64,000 nt of DNA from Kaistia sp. 32K. GTDB lineage: Bacteria > Pseudomonadota > Alphaproteobacteria > Rhizobiales > Kaistiaceae. Where the stretch lies: the NCBI RefSeq assembly GCF_016629525.1, contig NZ_AP024269.1, forward strand, positions 1,364,001-1,428,000, read 5' to 3'. Positions 16,164 through 26,050 of the stretch are shown here, piece by piece (position 1 is the first letter of the stretch; the number at the start of each line of letters is the position of its first letter). The notes under the pieces were generated by a model. That model made no database searches. It worked only from the letters and a program-made list of their open reading frames with translations, and was not told the DNA's origin. Position numbers and translations under genes: made by a program.

Positions 16164-18130
16164 TCGGCCTTGTCGAGCTTCGGAATGTCGATGACGAGAC
16201 CCGGAACGATGAGGTTCGGATTGCGCAGCTTGTCGCGGTTGGCGTCGATCAGGCGGCTGTAGAGCTCGCCGTCGCCATAGACGTCGCGCGCGATCTTCCA
16301 GAGGCTGTCGCCCTTGCCGATGGTGAAGGTCTCGCCCGCCGTCGCGGCGCTGCTGGTGCCGTCCGTGGCGGTCTCCGCCGGGGCGGAGGCGACCTTCGTC
16401 TCCTCGACCTTGTCGAGCCCCTTGGCGAGCTTGGCGAGGATGCGCTCCTTGTCCTCCGGCTCGGGGTTCAGGTCGCGCGCATGCGCCCACTGGAACGTCG
16501 CCTCCAGCTTGCGTCCCACCTTCCAGTAGGCGTCGCCGAGGTGATCGTTGATGGTGGCGTCGTCGGCCTTCAGCGAGATGGCGCGCTCGAGCTGGCCGAC
16601 GGCCTCGTCGTACTTGCCCTGCTTGTAATAGGCCCATCCCAGGCTATCGACGATGTAGCCGTCGTTCGGACGCAGCTCGACGGCCTTCTTGATCATGTCC
16701 GTGGCGCGCTCGAGGTTCAGGCCCCGGTCGATCCAGCTATAGCCGAGATAGTTGAGCACCTGCGGCTCGTCCGGCTGGATCTCCAGCGCCTTCAGGAAGT
16801 CGGGCTCGGCCTTGTCCCATTGCTGGGCGCGCTCATAGGCGATGCCGCGGAAGAAATAGATCAGCGCGTTGCGCGCATGGTCGTCGGTGATCGAATCGAT
16901 CGCCTTCGTGTACATGGCGGCCGCCTCGGCATAGCGCTTGCCGGTGCGGTGGATGGTGGCGAGCGTGGTCAGCGCGTCGATGTCGCGCGGATTGACCGCG
17001 ATCAGGCGCTTCAGCCGCTTGGCGGCGTCGTCGTGCTTGCCGACCGCGTCGTAGCTGAGCGCGATCTGCAGATCGGCGTTGCGCCGGAGCGGCGAGTTCT
17101 TCGCCACCTGGTCGAAGATCGGGATCGAGCGCTCGAAGCGCTGCGCGTTCTGCGTCAGGTCGCCGAGCGCCATCAGCACCAGCTCGTTCTTCGGCTGCAG
17201 ATAGAGCGCCAGCCGCAGATAGAGCGTCGCGAGATCGGAGCCGCCGCTCTCGCTGCCGAGCGCCGAGCCGAGGCCATAGAGAACCTCGGCGGCGCCGTCC
17301 TGCGGATTGCGGACGAGCGGGCCCGGCTTCTTGCCGGCATTGATCTCGGCCAGAAGCGCCGCGATGACGGGATGGCCGACGCTGTTCTTGGTGAAGCTCT
17401 CGAGGGCTTTCGTCGCTTCCTCGGTCTTGCCGGCGCGGGCCATCAGCCGGGCATAGGCCTCGACGACGCGCATCGAGCTGCCCTCGGCCTGATAGGCCTT
17501 GGTGATCGCCGCGAGCGCCGCGTCGGTGCGGCCGGCATTGGCGTTGATCAGCGCCAGGTTGAAGTTCTTGAAGATCCCGTACCACTCGGGGCCCTGGAGC
17601 GTTTCGACGATCTTGAGCGCCGCGTCGGTCTGTCCCTGGCCCTCGGCCGCCCAGGCCGCCAGCAATCCGTAGAGGATGTTGGCGAGCGGCCCCTTGTCGT
17701 CCAGGCCGAACTCCTTGCCGGCCTCGGGGTATTTCTTCGCCTTCAGGTCCTTCACGCCAAGCACGAGCCGGCCCATCCGGTTGTCGGGATTGAGCTTGAC
17801 CAGTTCCTCGGCGAGCGGGATCGCGCGGTTGATGTCGCCATTGGCGACGAGCAGCGTGAAGGTGCGCTCGAGCAGGAGCGGGTTTTCCGGATCCTGGCTC
17901 AGCGCTTCCTCGAAGAAGAGCGTCGCCGCGTCATAGTCCTGCGCATTGGTGGCGCTCAGCGCCGCCAGATAGCTGCCCGCCAGCGTCGGCATGGCGTCAT
18001 CCAGCAGGTCCGAGATCGAAGGCTCGGCCCGGGCGGCTGCCGTGGCGATCAGGCTGGTGCTGGCCAGCAATGCGAAACAGACCGCAACGGTGCGAAGCGG
18101 TCGGACGAACGATGTCAGCGTGCGGTGCAT
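16160..18130 (-). CDS. Exported TPR-repeat protein with C-terminal LysM domain
   Basis: A 656-residue protein. An N-terminal signal peptide (VAVCFALLASTSLIATAAARA) is followed by about twelve tetratricopeptide-like repeats from residue 50 to 565 (e.g. FFRGIAYERAQQWDKAEPDF and SLGWAYYKQGKYDEAVGQLE). A threonine/serine/alanine linker leads to a LysM module in the last 50 residues (FTIGKGDSLWKIARDVYGD). TPRs mediate protein-protein contacts and LysM binds peptidoglycan, so it is probably a periplasmic or envelope scaffold. The ATG at 18128-18130 gives the signal peptide a normal length. It is translationally coupled to ispE downstream. Confidence 0.85.
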   Translation of the reverse strand: MHRTLTSFVRPLRTVAVCFALLASTSLIATAAARAEPSISDLLDDAMPTLAGSYLAALSATNAQDYDAATLFFEEALSQDPENPLLLERTFTLLVANGDINRAIPLAEELVKLNPDNRMGRLVLGVKDLKAKKYPEAGKEFGLDDKGPLANILYGLLAAWAAEGQGQTDAALKIVETLQGPEWYGIFKNFNLALINANAGRTDAALAAITKAYQAEGSSMRVVEAYARLMARAGKTEEATKALESFTKNSVGHPVIAALLAEINAGKKPGPLVRNPQDGAAEVLYGLGSALGSESGGSDLATLYLRLALYLQPKNELVLMALGDLTQNAQRFERSIPIFDQVAKNSPLRRNADLQIALSYDAVGKHDDAAKRLKRLIAVNPRDIDALTTLATIHRTGKRYAEAAAMYTKAIDSITDDHARNALIYFFRGIAYERAQQWDKAEPDFLKALEIQPDEPQVLNYLGYSWIDRGLNLERATDMIKKAVELRPNDGYIVDSLGWAYYKQGKYDEAVGQLERAISLKADDATINDHLGDAYWKVGRKLEATFQWAHARDLNPEPEDKERILAKLAKGLDKVEETKVASAPAETATDGTSSAATAGETFTIGKGDSLWKIARDVYGDGELYSRLIDANRDKLRNPNLIVPGLVIDIPKLDKAE

Positions 18131-18308
18131 CGAAATCCTGTCTGATACCGTGTGTTGGTATAGAACCTCGATTCCGAGGCTGCCCAACGAGCATGGCGCT
18201 TTTAGGACGGCCCTGCAAGCAGGCCCAGCGTCGAGGCCGTGCGATGAAACGATGCGGCGAAACGACGTGCGGAAGCCGCCTCGCGGCGCGCCTCCGCAAA
18301 TCCGGGGA

Positions 18309-19328
18309 TCAGTGCGCCCGCTCGATGCAGAAGTCGATCACCTCGACCAGCGCATCCTTCCAGGCGCTGTCCGGGAAGACGTCGAGCGCCTCGCGCGCGG
18401 TCTCGCCGAACTGGCGGGCCCGCTCGATCGTGTCCTCGATCGTCCGGTGCGAGCGCAGGATGGCGATGGCCTTCTCGAGGTCGCCGTCCTGGATCTCGCC
18501 CTTTTCCAGCGCGCGCTGCCAGAAGGCGCGCTCGGCCTCGGAGCCGCGCCGGTAGGCCAGCACGACGGGGAGCGTGATCTTGCCCTCGCGAAAATCGTCG
18601 CCGACCTTCTTGCCGAGATCGGCGGAGTTGCCGCCATAGTCGAGCGCGTCGTCGATCAGCTGGAAGGCGAGGCCGAGATAGGTGCCGTAGTCGCTGAACG
18701 CCTCGCGGCGCGCCGGATCGTTGTCGGCGATGATCGGGCCGACTTCGGCGGCGGCGGCGAAGAGGGCGGCCGTCTTCGCCTTGATGACGGCGAGATAGTC
18801 TTCTTCGGTGGTCGCCATGTTCTTGGCGGCCGAAAGCTGCATGACCTCGCCCTCGGCGATCACGGTCGCCGCGGTGGAAAGCACGTCGAGCGCGTCGAGC
18901 GAGCCGACCTCGACCATCATGCGGAAGGCCTGGCCGAGCAGGAAATCGCCGACCAGCACGCTCGCCTGGTTGCCCCAGAGCATCCGCGCCGCCAGCTTGC
19001 CGCGCCGAAGCTCGCTTTCGTCGACCACGTCGTCATGCAGCAGCGTCGCCGTGTGCATGAACTCGACGCTGGCGGCGAGCTTCACATGGCCGTCGCCCTG
19101 ATAACCCGACATCCGGGCGGCCGCGAGCGTCAGCATCGGCCGAAGCCGCTTGCCGCCCGAGGAGATCAGATGCTGGGCGACCTCTGGGATCATCTCGACA
19201 TCGGACCCGGCCTTGGACAGGATGATCTGGTTCACCCGTTCCATGTCGGCCGATACAAGCGCGACGAGAGGCTCGATCCGGGCTGCGCCCTTCTTCTTGC
19301 TCTCGTCGAGCGGAACTACCAATCCCAC
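18309..19328 (-). CDS. ispB: Polyprenyl (octaprenyl-type) diphosphate synthase
   Basis: A 339-residue trans-prenyltransferase that builds the quinone side chain. Both aspartate-rich motifs are present: DDVVD (99-103, in LLHDDVVDES) and DDALD (226-230, in QLIDDALDYGG), together with GGKRLRP near residue 58. The start is GTG at 19326-19328 (VGLVVPLDES) with GGGAGC upstream. The extra 24 codons available upstream do not resemble the family. Chain length cannot be read from the sequence with certainty. It is divergent from the DUF2007 gene. Confidence 0.9.
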   Translation of the reverse strand: MGLVVPLDESKKKGAARIEPLVALVSADMERVNQIILSKAGSDVEMIPEVAQHLISSGGKRLRPMLTLAAARMSGYQGDGHVKLAASVEFMHTATLLHDDVVDESELRRGKLAARMLWGNQASVLVGDFLLGQAFRMMVEVGSLDALDVLSTAATVIAEGEVMQLSAAKNMATTEEDYLAVIKAKTAALFAAAAEVGPIIADNDPARREAFSDYGTYLGLAFQLIDDALDYGGNSADLGKKVGDDFREGKITLPVVLAYRRGSEAERAFWQRALEKGEIQDGDLEKAIAILRSHRTIEDTIERARQFGETAREALDVFPDSAWKDALVEVIDFCIERAH

Positions 19329-19555
19329 GGGCAACGCTCCCGGTTCGTCTCTGTTTCGCGGGCGACAATAGGGGGCCGGGGGGATCCGAACAAGTGACAC
19401 TATGGCTCAGAACGGCCCTGAAGGCCCCGTTGGCATACTTTATTGCTGCATTGCGATGATCGGCGCCCGAGCTGCCCGCGCGTCATTGCCGCCGCGCCCG
19501 GCCGGTCTTACCTTCGGGGGGACGGATCATCGTCGCAAACCGCCTATGAGGGAAT

Positions 19556-19786
19556 ATGGAAGAGCTCATCCGCACGAATGACATGGTCATGATTTCCTTT
19601 GTCGAGGCCCTCCTGAAGGATGCCGGCATCGAACATTTGGTCGTCGACCAGAACATGAGTGTGATGGAAGGGTCGCTCGGCGTCCTGCCGCGACGCATCC
19701 TCGTGCTTGCCGAAGAGGCGGATGCGGCGCGCCAGCTCCTGACCGATGCCGGCATCGGCGGCGAGCTTCGGCCGGAGACGATTTAG
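19556..19786 (+). CDS. DUF2007-family small protein
   Basis: A 76-residue alpha/beta protein matching the DUF2007 (putative signal-transducing) family: MEELIRTNDMVMISFVEALL, the core AGIEHLVVDQNMS and the terminal strand RRILVLAEEADAARQLL. Such proteins resemble the PII/GlnB fold. It is the first of a same-strand trio (DUF2007, TrmN6-like methylase, S49 protease), 2 bp before the next start codon, so it is probably co-transcribed. No specific function is known. Confidence 0.85.
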   Translation: MEELIRTNDMVMISFVEALLKDAGIEHLVVDQNMSVMEGSLGVLPRRILVLAEEADAARQLLTDAGIGGELRPETI

Positions 19787-19788
19787 TT

Positions 19789-20619
19789 ATGCTCGATACG
19801 GTGTTCGAGACGACGGTGGATGCGTTTCTGGGCGGGCGGGTCGAAGCCGTCCAGCCGGCGCGCGGCCATCATCGTTCCGGCCTCGATGCGGTCATCCTCG
19901 CGGCGGCGCTCGGCGCCGGCGTCCAGGGCCGCGTCGTCGATCTCGGCGCCGGGGCCGGCGTCGCCGGGCTGTCGCTGGCCGCCCGCGCCGAGGGCGCGCG
20001 GGTCGTGCTGGTCGAGCGCGAGGAAGAGCTCGCCGCCTGTGCCCGCACGGCGCTCGGGCTCCCGGCCAATGCCGGGTTCGCCGGCCGGGTCGACATCGTG
20101 GTGGCGGACCTGCTCGCCGGCGAGACGCGCAAGGCGGCCGGGCTGCTGCCGGAGAGCTTCGATCACGCCCTGATGAACCCGCCATTCCACGATCAGGACC
20201 GCGTCCGCTCCTCGCCGGATGATTTTCGCGCTCGCGCGCATGTGCTGGGAGCCGGTGGCCTCGATGCCTGGTTCCGCGCAGCGGCCGCCCTGGTCCGGCC
20301 GCAGGGCACGCTGGCCGCGATCCTGCCGGCCGACCGCCTGCCGGCGATCCTTTCGGCCTGCGAGGGCCGCTTCGGCGCGCTCGCCGTCCTGCCGGTGCAC
20401 CCGCGCGCCAACGAGCCGGCGACCCGCGTGCTGGTGCGCGGCATCAAGGGCAACCGGGCCGGCATAAGGCTGATGCCGGGTCTGCCGCTGCATGGCAGCG
20501 CCGGCTCCGCCTTCCTGCCCGGCCTCGCCGCGATCCTGCGCGACGGCGCCTCGCTTTCCGACATCCATCCCGTCTGGTCCGACCCCAATTGGGGCGAGAC
20601 CGCTCTCGATCCCTCCTGA
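19789..20619 (+). CDS. TrmN6-like tRNA (adenine-N6)-methyltransferase
   Basis: A 276-residue class I methyltransferase. The SAM-binding motif is DLGAGAG (51-57). The catalytic NPPF (130-133) is the signature of N6-adenine and N5-glutamine methylases, as in TrmN6/YfiC, which modifies A37 of tRNA1-Val. The N-terminal segment ARGHHRSGLDAVILAA is also typical of TrmN6. It begins 2 bp after the DUF2007 stop codon and is followed 12 bp later by the S49 protease. The exact tRNA target is inferred from the family. Confidence 0.85.
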   Translation: MLDTVFETTVDAFLGGRVEAVQPARGHHRSGLDAVILAAALGAGVQGRVVDLGAGAGVAGLSLAARAEGARVVLVEREEELAACARTALGLPANAGFAGRVDIVVADLLAGETRKAAGLLPESFDHALMNPPFHDQDRVRSSPDDFRARAHVLGAGGLDAWFRAAAALVRPQGTLAAILPADRLPAILSACEGRFGALAVLPVHPRANEPATRVLVRGIKGNRAGIRLMPGLPLHGSAGSAFLPGLAAILRDGASLSDIHPVWSDPNWGETALDPS

Positions 20620-20631
20620 AGGCTGATCATC

Positions 20632-21504
20632 GTGATCCAGGACCTCAAGCAATCCTTCCTCAAGCTGCTTCCGGCGCGCTTCCGCCAGGAGAATGTCGTC
20701 GTCCCCGTCGTCCGGCTTTCCGGCGTCATCGGCGCGGTCTCGGCGCTGCGCTCCGGCATGACGCTCGGCAGCGTCGCGCCGCAGCTCGCCCGCGCCTTCG
20801 CCATGAAGCGGGCGCCGGTGGTGGCGATCCTGATCAACTCGCCCGGCGGCTCGCCGGTGCAGTCGCATCTGATCTTCAAGCGCATCCGGGCCCTCGCCGA
20901 GGAGAACAAGAAGGAAGTCATCGTCGCGGTCGAGGACGTCGCGGCCTCCGGCGGCTATCTGATCGCGCTCGCCGGCGACGTCGTCATCGCCGACCAGAGC
21001 TCGGTCGTCGGCTCGATCGGCGTCGTCTCGGCCGGCTTCGGCTTCGAGAAGCTGATCGAGAAGATCGGCGTCGAGCGCCGCGTCTATACAGCCGGCGAAA
21101 GCAAGGCGATGCTCGATCCGTTCAAGCCGGAAAAGGAAACCGACATCCAGCACCTGAAGTCGCTGCAGCGCGACGTGCACGACATGTTCATCGAGCTGGT
21201 GCGGGCGCGGCGCGGCGGGCGGCTTGCGGACGATCCGACGCTTTTCTCCGGCGCGTTCTGGTCGGGAACGCGGGGGCTCGAGCTCGGGCTGGTCGACCGG
21301 ATCGGCGATCTGCGCTCCTATCTGCGCGGCCGTTTCGGCGACAAGCTGCGGCTTCTGGCGGTCCAGCCGAAGCGCGGCGTGTTGGCGCGGTTCGGCGGTG
21401 GCGGGGGCGGCGGCCTTGTCTCCGCCGCGATTGCGGCCAATATGGTGGATAGTGCTGTCTCCACACTGGAGGAGCGCGCCTACTGGGCCCGGTTCGGGCT
21501 GTAG
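20632..21504 (+). CDS. S49-family serine protease (SppA/SohB-like)
   Basis: A 290-residue protease with a Ser-Lys dyad: Ser106 in VAASGGY and Lys158 in GESKAML. The oxyanion region is INSPGGSP (69-74). It has the length of a single-domain SohB/SppA protein that degrades signal peptides or membrane-protein fragments. There is no clear N-terminal signal peptide; the Gly-rich tail (GGGGGGGLVSAAIAANMVD) could be a membrane contact. The start is GTG at 20632, 12 bp after the methylase gene. Confidence 0.9.
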   Translation: MIQDLKQSFLKLLPARFRQENVVVPVVRLSGVIGAVSALRSGMTLGSVAPQLARAFAMKRAPVVAILINSPGGSPVQSHLIFKRIRALAEENKKEVIVAVEDVAASGGYLIALAGDVVIADQSSVVGSIGVVSAGFGFEKLIEKIGVERRVYTAGESKAMLDPFKPEKETDIQHLKSLQRDVHDMFIELVRARRGGRLADDPTLFSGAFWSGTRGLELGLVDRIGDLRSYLRGRFGDKLRLLAVQPKRGVLARFGGGGGGGLVSAAIAANMVDSAVSTLEERAYWARFGL

Positions 21505-21579
21505 TCGAGGGCCAGGCCATCGCCAACGATCCGGGCCACGCGGATCGAGCGACACGAGGGCTCGACAGGGAAGGATGAG

Positions 21580-21771
21580 ATGATGCCTCAGGTTCTGATG
21601 CTGGCGCTGCTGGGTACGTTGGGTGTCGTCACCGCCCGGACCCTGATGAAAGCGCGCGAACGCGTCGAGGTTCGGCTTCGGCAGGCCGAGCGCGCCATGG
21701 CCAACCGGCCGATGGCGACGCTCGTTCAGGATCCCGTGACCGGCATCTACCGCCCCAGCGACCGGTTCTGA
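21580..21771 (+). CDS. Small single-span membrane protein, unknown function
   Basis: A 63-residue protein. The first 20 residues form one membrane helix (MLALLGTLGVVTA), then a basic helix (TLMKARERVEVRLRQAE), and it ends with the tight motif DPVTGIYRPSDRF. It follows the S49 gene on the same strand with a 75-bp gap, and may be its membrane partner (inference). It starts with two consecutive ATG codons. I do not recognise a named family. Confidence 0.6.
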   Translation: MMPQVLMLALLGTLGVVTARTLMKARERVEVRLRQAERAMANRPMATLVQDPVTGIYRPSDRF

Positions 21772-21881
21772 TCCGCCTCATCCTTTCGACCTAGCGGCCC
21801 GCCATCGGCGCGCCGCCGTAATGTCTTGCCTGTAATTCGACAGGCGAGCCCGATCTCCCCGCTCGATCCGCGTTGCCCATT

Positions 21882-22003
21882 ACCTCTCCCTGAGGGAGAG
21901 GTCGGAGCGAAGCTCCGGGTGAGGGTTTGGGGAACCATCCGGTGAGGGCGTAAACCCTCACCCGCCGGCCTTCGGCCGTCGACCTCTCCCTCAGGGAGAG
22001 GTG
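21882..22003. repeat. Compact REP-like palindromic pair, copy 2
   Basis: A 122-bp element nearly identical (about four mismatches) to 14464-14586, with the same two inverted units and roughly 23-bp core. It occupies the space between the 63-residue membrane protein gene and the convergent gene for a small secreted protein. The near identity of two copies 7.4 kb apart points to recent dispersal or gene conversion. Confidence 0.85.
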
Positions 22004-22036
22004 AAAGAAGGGGCCCGCTTCAATCCTGCATTCCAC

Positions 22037-22450
22037 TCAGAACACGCGGCGGACCGCGCCGGTGTTGGCACCGCAATTGCGCTCGGCCGCGCGCCGCATG
22101 TTGCGACCGACGCCTTCGCAGCTCGAGGGCGCCCGGTAGCCGACGCGGACCTCATTCGGGCAGATGCAGGACATCGCCTGCGACAGGCAGCCCGACGGCA
22201 TGTTGGCGAAACCGAAATCATTGCAGGAAACCGACGGCATGCCGCTGTCGCCGCCGCCATCCGGCCCGCCGGGAACCGTCGAGGACGACGAGCCGCCGGA
22301 CGGGCGGGTCGAGGCGCCCGGCGCCGTCTGGGCGACGGCCGGCGCGATGTCGGCGAGGAAGAGCGAGGCAACCGCGAGCGCCGCGAGGGCGAAGGACGCG
22401 CGCTTGCTGGACTTGCCGGTATAGGTCTTGGCGAAAAACTGGGTCGTCAT
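22037..22450 (-). CDS. Small secreted cysteine-containing protein
   Basis: A 137-residue protein. A basic N terminus and hydrophobic stretch (ASFALAALAVASLFLADIA) ending in VAQTA form a signal peptide. A Ser/Gly/Pro spacer follows, then a domain of about 75 residues with six cysteines (SCNDFGF, SGCLSQAMSCICPNE, SCEGVG, NCGANTG), suggesting three disulfides. The ATG at 22448-22450 gives a normal signal peptide. No named family is recognised. Confidence 0.7.
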   Translation of the reverse strand: MTTQFFAKTYTGKSSKRASFALAALAVASLFLADIAPAVAQTAPGASTRPSGGSSSSTVPGGPDGGGDSGMPSVSCNDFGFANMPSGCLSQAMSCICPNEVRVGYRAPSSCEGVGRNMRRAAERNCGANTGAVRRVF

Positions 22451-22610
22451 GATGGGGCTCCTTCGAGCTGGCCATCGATGGCGACGCGACATCCGGACCG
22501 ACTTATGTCGTCCGCGCGCCTCATGCGCTCCTGTTCGGGTTTCGCACCGGGGAATTGTCCCGGTCGACGGCACGGGGAAGATCCCTCAAGCCAGCCCCTC
22601 GCGGTATGAC

Positions 22611-22637
22611 GGGGGTCACAGGACCGCTGTGACCCCC
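22611..22637 (-). terminator. Hairpin downstream of glyS
   Basis: A perfect 11-bp stem (GGGGGTCACAG/CTGTGACCCCC) with a 5-base loop sits 14 bp beyond the glyS stop codon. It has no T-run, so it could act as a terminator or as a 3'-end stabiliser. Confidence 0.55.
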
Positions 22638-22651
22638 ACCACCAATCAGGC

Positions 22652-24862
22652 TTAGCCGCTAACCTTGGAGAAATCCGCCACCGCGAGCGTTGCGCTGCGG
22701 ATGGCGTTCAGGAGGTTGAGGCGGTTGACGCGGACTTCCGCCTCCTCGGCATTGACGAGCACCTTGTCGAAGAAGGCGTCGACCGGCGCGCGCAGGCGGG
22801 CGAGCGCGGTGATCGCGCCCTCATAGTCCTCGCGGGCGACGGCGGCCTCCGCCTCGGCTCGCGCCGTGGCGATGGCGACGTGCAGCGCGCGCTCCTCGGA
22901 CAGCTTCAGATGCGCGGCGTCGACCGTGCCCTCGAAGCTCTCGCCCTTCTTCTCTTCCGCCTTCAGGATGTTGGCGGCGCGGCGATAGCCGGCGAGCAGG
23001 TTCTTGCCGTCCTCGGTGTCGAGGAACTGGCCGAGCGCCTCGACGCGCCGCGAAATCAGCAGCAGATCATCCTGGCCGCCGAGCGCGAACACGGCGTCGA
23101 CCAAGTCATGCCGGGCGCCCTGGTCGCGCAGCTGCACCTTCAGCCGGTCGGCGAAGAAGGCGATCAGGTCGGCGATGATCGCCGGCGTCTTGGCGTCGAG
23201 ATCGCGGCGCAGCCGGCGGCCGAAGCTCTCCAGCGCGATGTCGAGATCCTGCTCGCCGTCGACGTCCTCGGTCGAGATCGTGCTCTGCGCCGTCTCGTAG
23301 GCGGTGAGCGCTTCCGCCTCGGTCTGGTCGTTGTAGCCGACGATCGCCTGGGCGATGGCGTCGTTCAGCGACAGCTTGTCGTTGGTCGACAGCGCGATGC
23401 GGATGACGCCGAGCGCGGCGCGACGCAGCGCATAGGGGTCCTTGCTGCCGGTCGGCTTCTCGTCGATCGCCCAGAAGCCGGTCAGCGTGTCGAGCTTGTC
23501 GGCGAGCGCCACCGCGATCGCGACCGGATCGGTCGGCACGCGGTCGCCCGGGCCCTGCGGCTTGTAGTGATCCTCGATCGCCGCGGCGACAGAGGCGTCC
23601 TCGCCCTGGGCGATGGCGTAGTAGCGGCCCATCAGCCCCTGCACCTCGGGGAACTCGCCGACCACCTCGGTGACGAGGTCGGTCTTGGCGAGCAGCGCGG
23701 CGCGGCGGGCCTTGTCGACATCGGCGCCGACCAGCGGCGCGATCGCCGCGGCGAGCTTCTGCAGGCGCAGGATGCGCTCGGCCTGGGTGCCGAGCTTCTC
23801 GTGGAAGACGATCTGCTCGAACTTCGGCAGGCGCTCCTCGAGCCGGGTCTTCAAATCGGTGTCGTAGAAGAACTTGGCGTCGGAGAGACGGGCGCGGATG
23901 ACGCGGGCATTGCCGGCCGTGATCGCCGCGCCGCCATCCTTCGCCTCGATGTTCGAGACGAGCACGAAGCGGTTGGCGAGCTCGGTGGTGCCGGGCCGGC
24001 GCACGACGAAGCACTTCTGGTTGGCGCGGATGGTGGCGCGGATCACCTCCGGCGGGATCGCCAGGAAATCTTCCTCGAAGGTGCCGACCAGCACGACCGG
24101 CCATTCGACCAGGCCGGCGACTTCTTCGAGCAGCCCCTCGTCCTCGACCAGCTCCAGCCCGAGCGCGAAGACGCGGTCGCGCGCGTCATGCAGGATGATG
24201 TCCTTCCGGCGGTCGGCGTCGAGCACGACCGAGGCATGGTCGAGCTTCTCGATATAGTCGTCGAAGCGCTTCACGGGGATCGCACTCGGCGCGATGAAGC
24301 GGTGGCCATAGGTGACGTTGCCGGAACGGATGCCGTCGATCTCGAAATCGATGACTTCCGGCTCCTCGGTCTCCGGCCCGAAGGTGCAGACGATCGCCTG
24401 CAGCGGGCGCACCCATTGCAGCTTGCCGGTGCCCCAATGCATGGATTTGGGCCACGGGAAGGAGCGGATGATGGTGGGGATCGCGGTGGCGATCACGTCC
24501 TTGGTGTCGCGGCCGGGCTTGTCGATGTGGGCGACGTAGAAATCGCCCTTCTTCGGATCCGAATGGACATGCGCCTGGTCGAGCGAAGTAAGGCCGGCAC
24601 CGCGGAGAAAACCCTGGATGGCGGCGTCGGGCGCGCCGACCTTCGGCCCCTTGCGATCCTCGCGGGTCGCGGCGGAGTGCGTCGGGATGCCGGTGACGGT
24701 CAGCGCCAGGCGGCGCGGGGTCGAGAACGCCTTGGCGCCCTCATAGTGCAGGCCGGCCTCGACGAGCGCGTCGGTGACGAGCTTCTTCAGATCCTCCGCC
24801 GCCTTGCGCTGCATGCGGGCGGGGATTTCCTCGGAGAAGAGTTCAAGCAGAAGATCGGGCAT
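22652..24862 (-). CDS. glyS: Glycyl-tRNA synthetase beta subunit
   Basis: A 736-residue beta subunit of the alpha2-beta2 glycyl-tRNA synthetase. It begins [18 protein letters not shown], the standard start, and carries the conserved [12 protein letters not shown] and FATRHRF-like (YGHRFIAP) segments, an HD-like central region and a C-terminal anticodon-binding helical domain (residues about 590-736). It binds and recognises tRNA-Gly. The start codon directly follows the glyQ stop codon (TAAATG), so the two are co-translated. Confidence 0.97.
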   Translation of the reverse strand: MPDLLLELFSEEIPARMQRKAAEDLKKLVTDALVEAGLHYEGAKAFSTPRRLALTVTGIPTHSAATREDRKGPKVGAPDAAIQGFLRGAGLTSLDQAHVHSDPKKGDFYVAHIDKPGRDTKDVIATAIPTIIRSFPWPKSMHWGTGKLQWVRPLQAIVCTFGPETEEPEVIDFEIDGIRSGNVTYGHRFIAPSAIPVKRFDDYIEKLDHASVVLDADRRKDIILHDARDRVFALGLELVEDEGLLEEVAGLVEWPVVLVGTFEEDFLAIPPEVIRATIRANQKCFVVRRPGTTELANRFVLVSNIEAKDGGAAITAGNARVIRARLSDAKFFYDTDLKTRLEERLPKFEQIVFHEKLGTQAERILRLQKLAAAIAPLVGADVDKARRAALLAKTDLVTEVVGEFPEVQGLMGRYYAIAQGEDASVAAAIEDHYKPQGPGDRVPTDPVAIAVALADKLDTLTGFWAIDEKPTGSKDPYALRRAALGVIRIALSTNDKLSLNDAIAQAIVGYNDQTEAEALTAYETAQSTISTEDVDGEQDLDIALESFGRRLRRDLDAKTPAIIADLIAFFADRLKVQLRDQGARHDLVDAVFALGGQDDLLLISRRVEALGQFLDTEDGKNLLAGYRRAANILKAEEKKGESFEGTVDAAHLKLSEERALHVAIATARAEAEAAVAREDYEGAITALARLRAPVDAFFDKVLVNAEEAEVRVNRLNLLNAIRSATLAVADFSKVSG

Positions 24863-25747
24863 TTATTCTTTTCCCCCGGCCGGGGTTTCGAGCCAGGCGG
24901 CGCCGCAGGCCTTGGCGAGTTCGCGGACGCGCAGGATGTAGCTCTGGCGCTCGGTGACGGAGATCACGCCGCGCGCGTCGAGCAGGTTGAAGGCGTGGCC
25001 TGCCTTGAGGCACTGGTCATAGGCCGGCAGCACCATGCCGCCGGCGGCGAGCAGCGCCTGGCATTCCCGCTCGCAGTCCTGGAAGCGGCGGAACAGGATC
25101 TCGGTATCGGCGAATTCGAAATTGTGCCGCGAATATTCCTGCTCGGCCTGCTTGAAGACGTCGCCATAGGTGACCTTCTCGTCGCCCTCGCGGCCGTTGA
25201 AGTTCAGGTCGTAGACGTTCTCGACGCCCTGCACATACATGGCGAGGCGCTCGAGGCCATAGGTGAGCTCGCCCGAGACCGGATTGCACTCGATGCCGGC
25301 GACCTGCTGGAAATAGGTGAACTGCGACACTTCCATGCCGTCGCACCAGCATTCCCAGCCGAGGCCCCAGGCGCCGAGCGTCGGGTTCTCCCAGTCGTCC
25401 TCGACGAAGCGCACGTCATGCAGTGCCATGTCGATGCCGATGGCGCGCAGCGAGTCGAGATAGAGCTCCTGCAGGTTCGGCGGGTTCGGCTTCAGGATGA
25501 CCTGGAACTGGTAATAGTGCTGCAGCCGGTTCGGGTTCTCGCCATAGCGGCCGTCCTTCGGCCGGCGCGAGGGCTGCACATAGGCGGCCTTCCACGGCTT
25601 CGGACCGAGCGATCGCAGCATGGTCGAGGGATGCGAGGTACCGGCGCCCACTTCCATGTCGTAGGGCTGCAGGATCGCGCAGCCATAATCGGCCCAGAAG
25701 CGCTGCAGCGTCAGGATCAGGCCCTGGAAGGACCGGTCGGGGCGCAT
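24863..25747 (-). CDS. glyQ: Glycyl-tRNA synthetase alpha subunit
   Basis: A 294-residue class II synthetase subunit that activates glycine. It shows motif 2-like [38 protein letters not shown] and [20 protein letters not shown], all characteristic. The ATG at 25745-25747 ([11 protein letters not shown]) matches the family N terminus. It is the first gene of the glyQS pair. Confidence 0.97.
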   Translation of the reverse strand: MRPDRSFQGLILTLQRFWADYGCAILQPYDMEVGAGTSHPSTMLRSLGPKPWKAAYVQPSRRPKDGRYGENPNRLQHYYQFQVILKPNPPNLQELYLDSLRAIGIDMALHDVRFVEDDWENPTLGAWGLGWECWCDGMEVSQFTYFQQVAGIECNPVSGELTYGLERLAMYVQGVENVYDLNFNGREGDEKVTYGDVFKQAEQEYSRHNFEFADTEILFRRFQDCERECQALLAAGGMVLPAYDQCLKAGHAFNLLDARGVISVTERQSYILRVRELAKACGAAWLETPAGGKE

Positions 25748-26050
25748 GTGGGGAGGAAGTGTGTCGAACACCGGCAAACCTTGAGAAATTCGGACGCGCG
25801 CGTGATGCGACGCGAAGGCGGCGCACCCTAATCGCGCGGCGCCCGCGCGGTCAAGGAAGCGCGGCGCGCTTGGGTCCGCAGGCGGGGCGGAAGGGCGCGG
25901 CATGGCGTTCGGCATGGATCGAATCGATGCCCCGCGCCTTATCCTTGAACCCTATCGAAGCGTCCTGGGACCTTATCGAAGCGCCATCCGCTTCCTATGA
26001 TCAGGCGGACGCCGATGGCGTCGCCGCATAAAACTGCAAGGAGAATGCCC

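Noticed and set aside
18188..18308. Small RNA or terminator between the TPR gene and ispB
   Set aside because: Only a short imperfect GC hairpin is visible; no promoter or T-run supports a call.
22880..25831. An open frame of 983 codons opposite glyS and glyQ
   Set aside because: It mirrors two essential genes, has low-complexity Asp/Gly/Leu composition and no recognisable domain.
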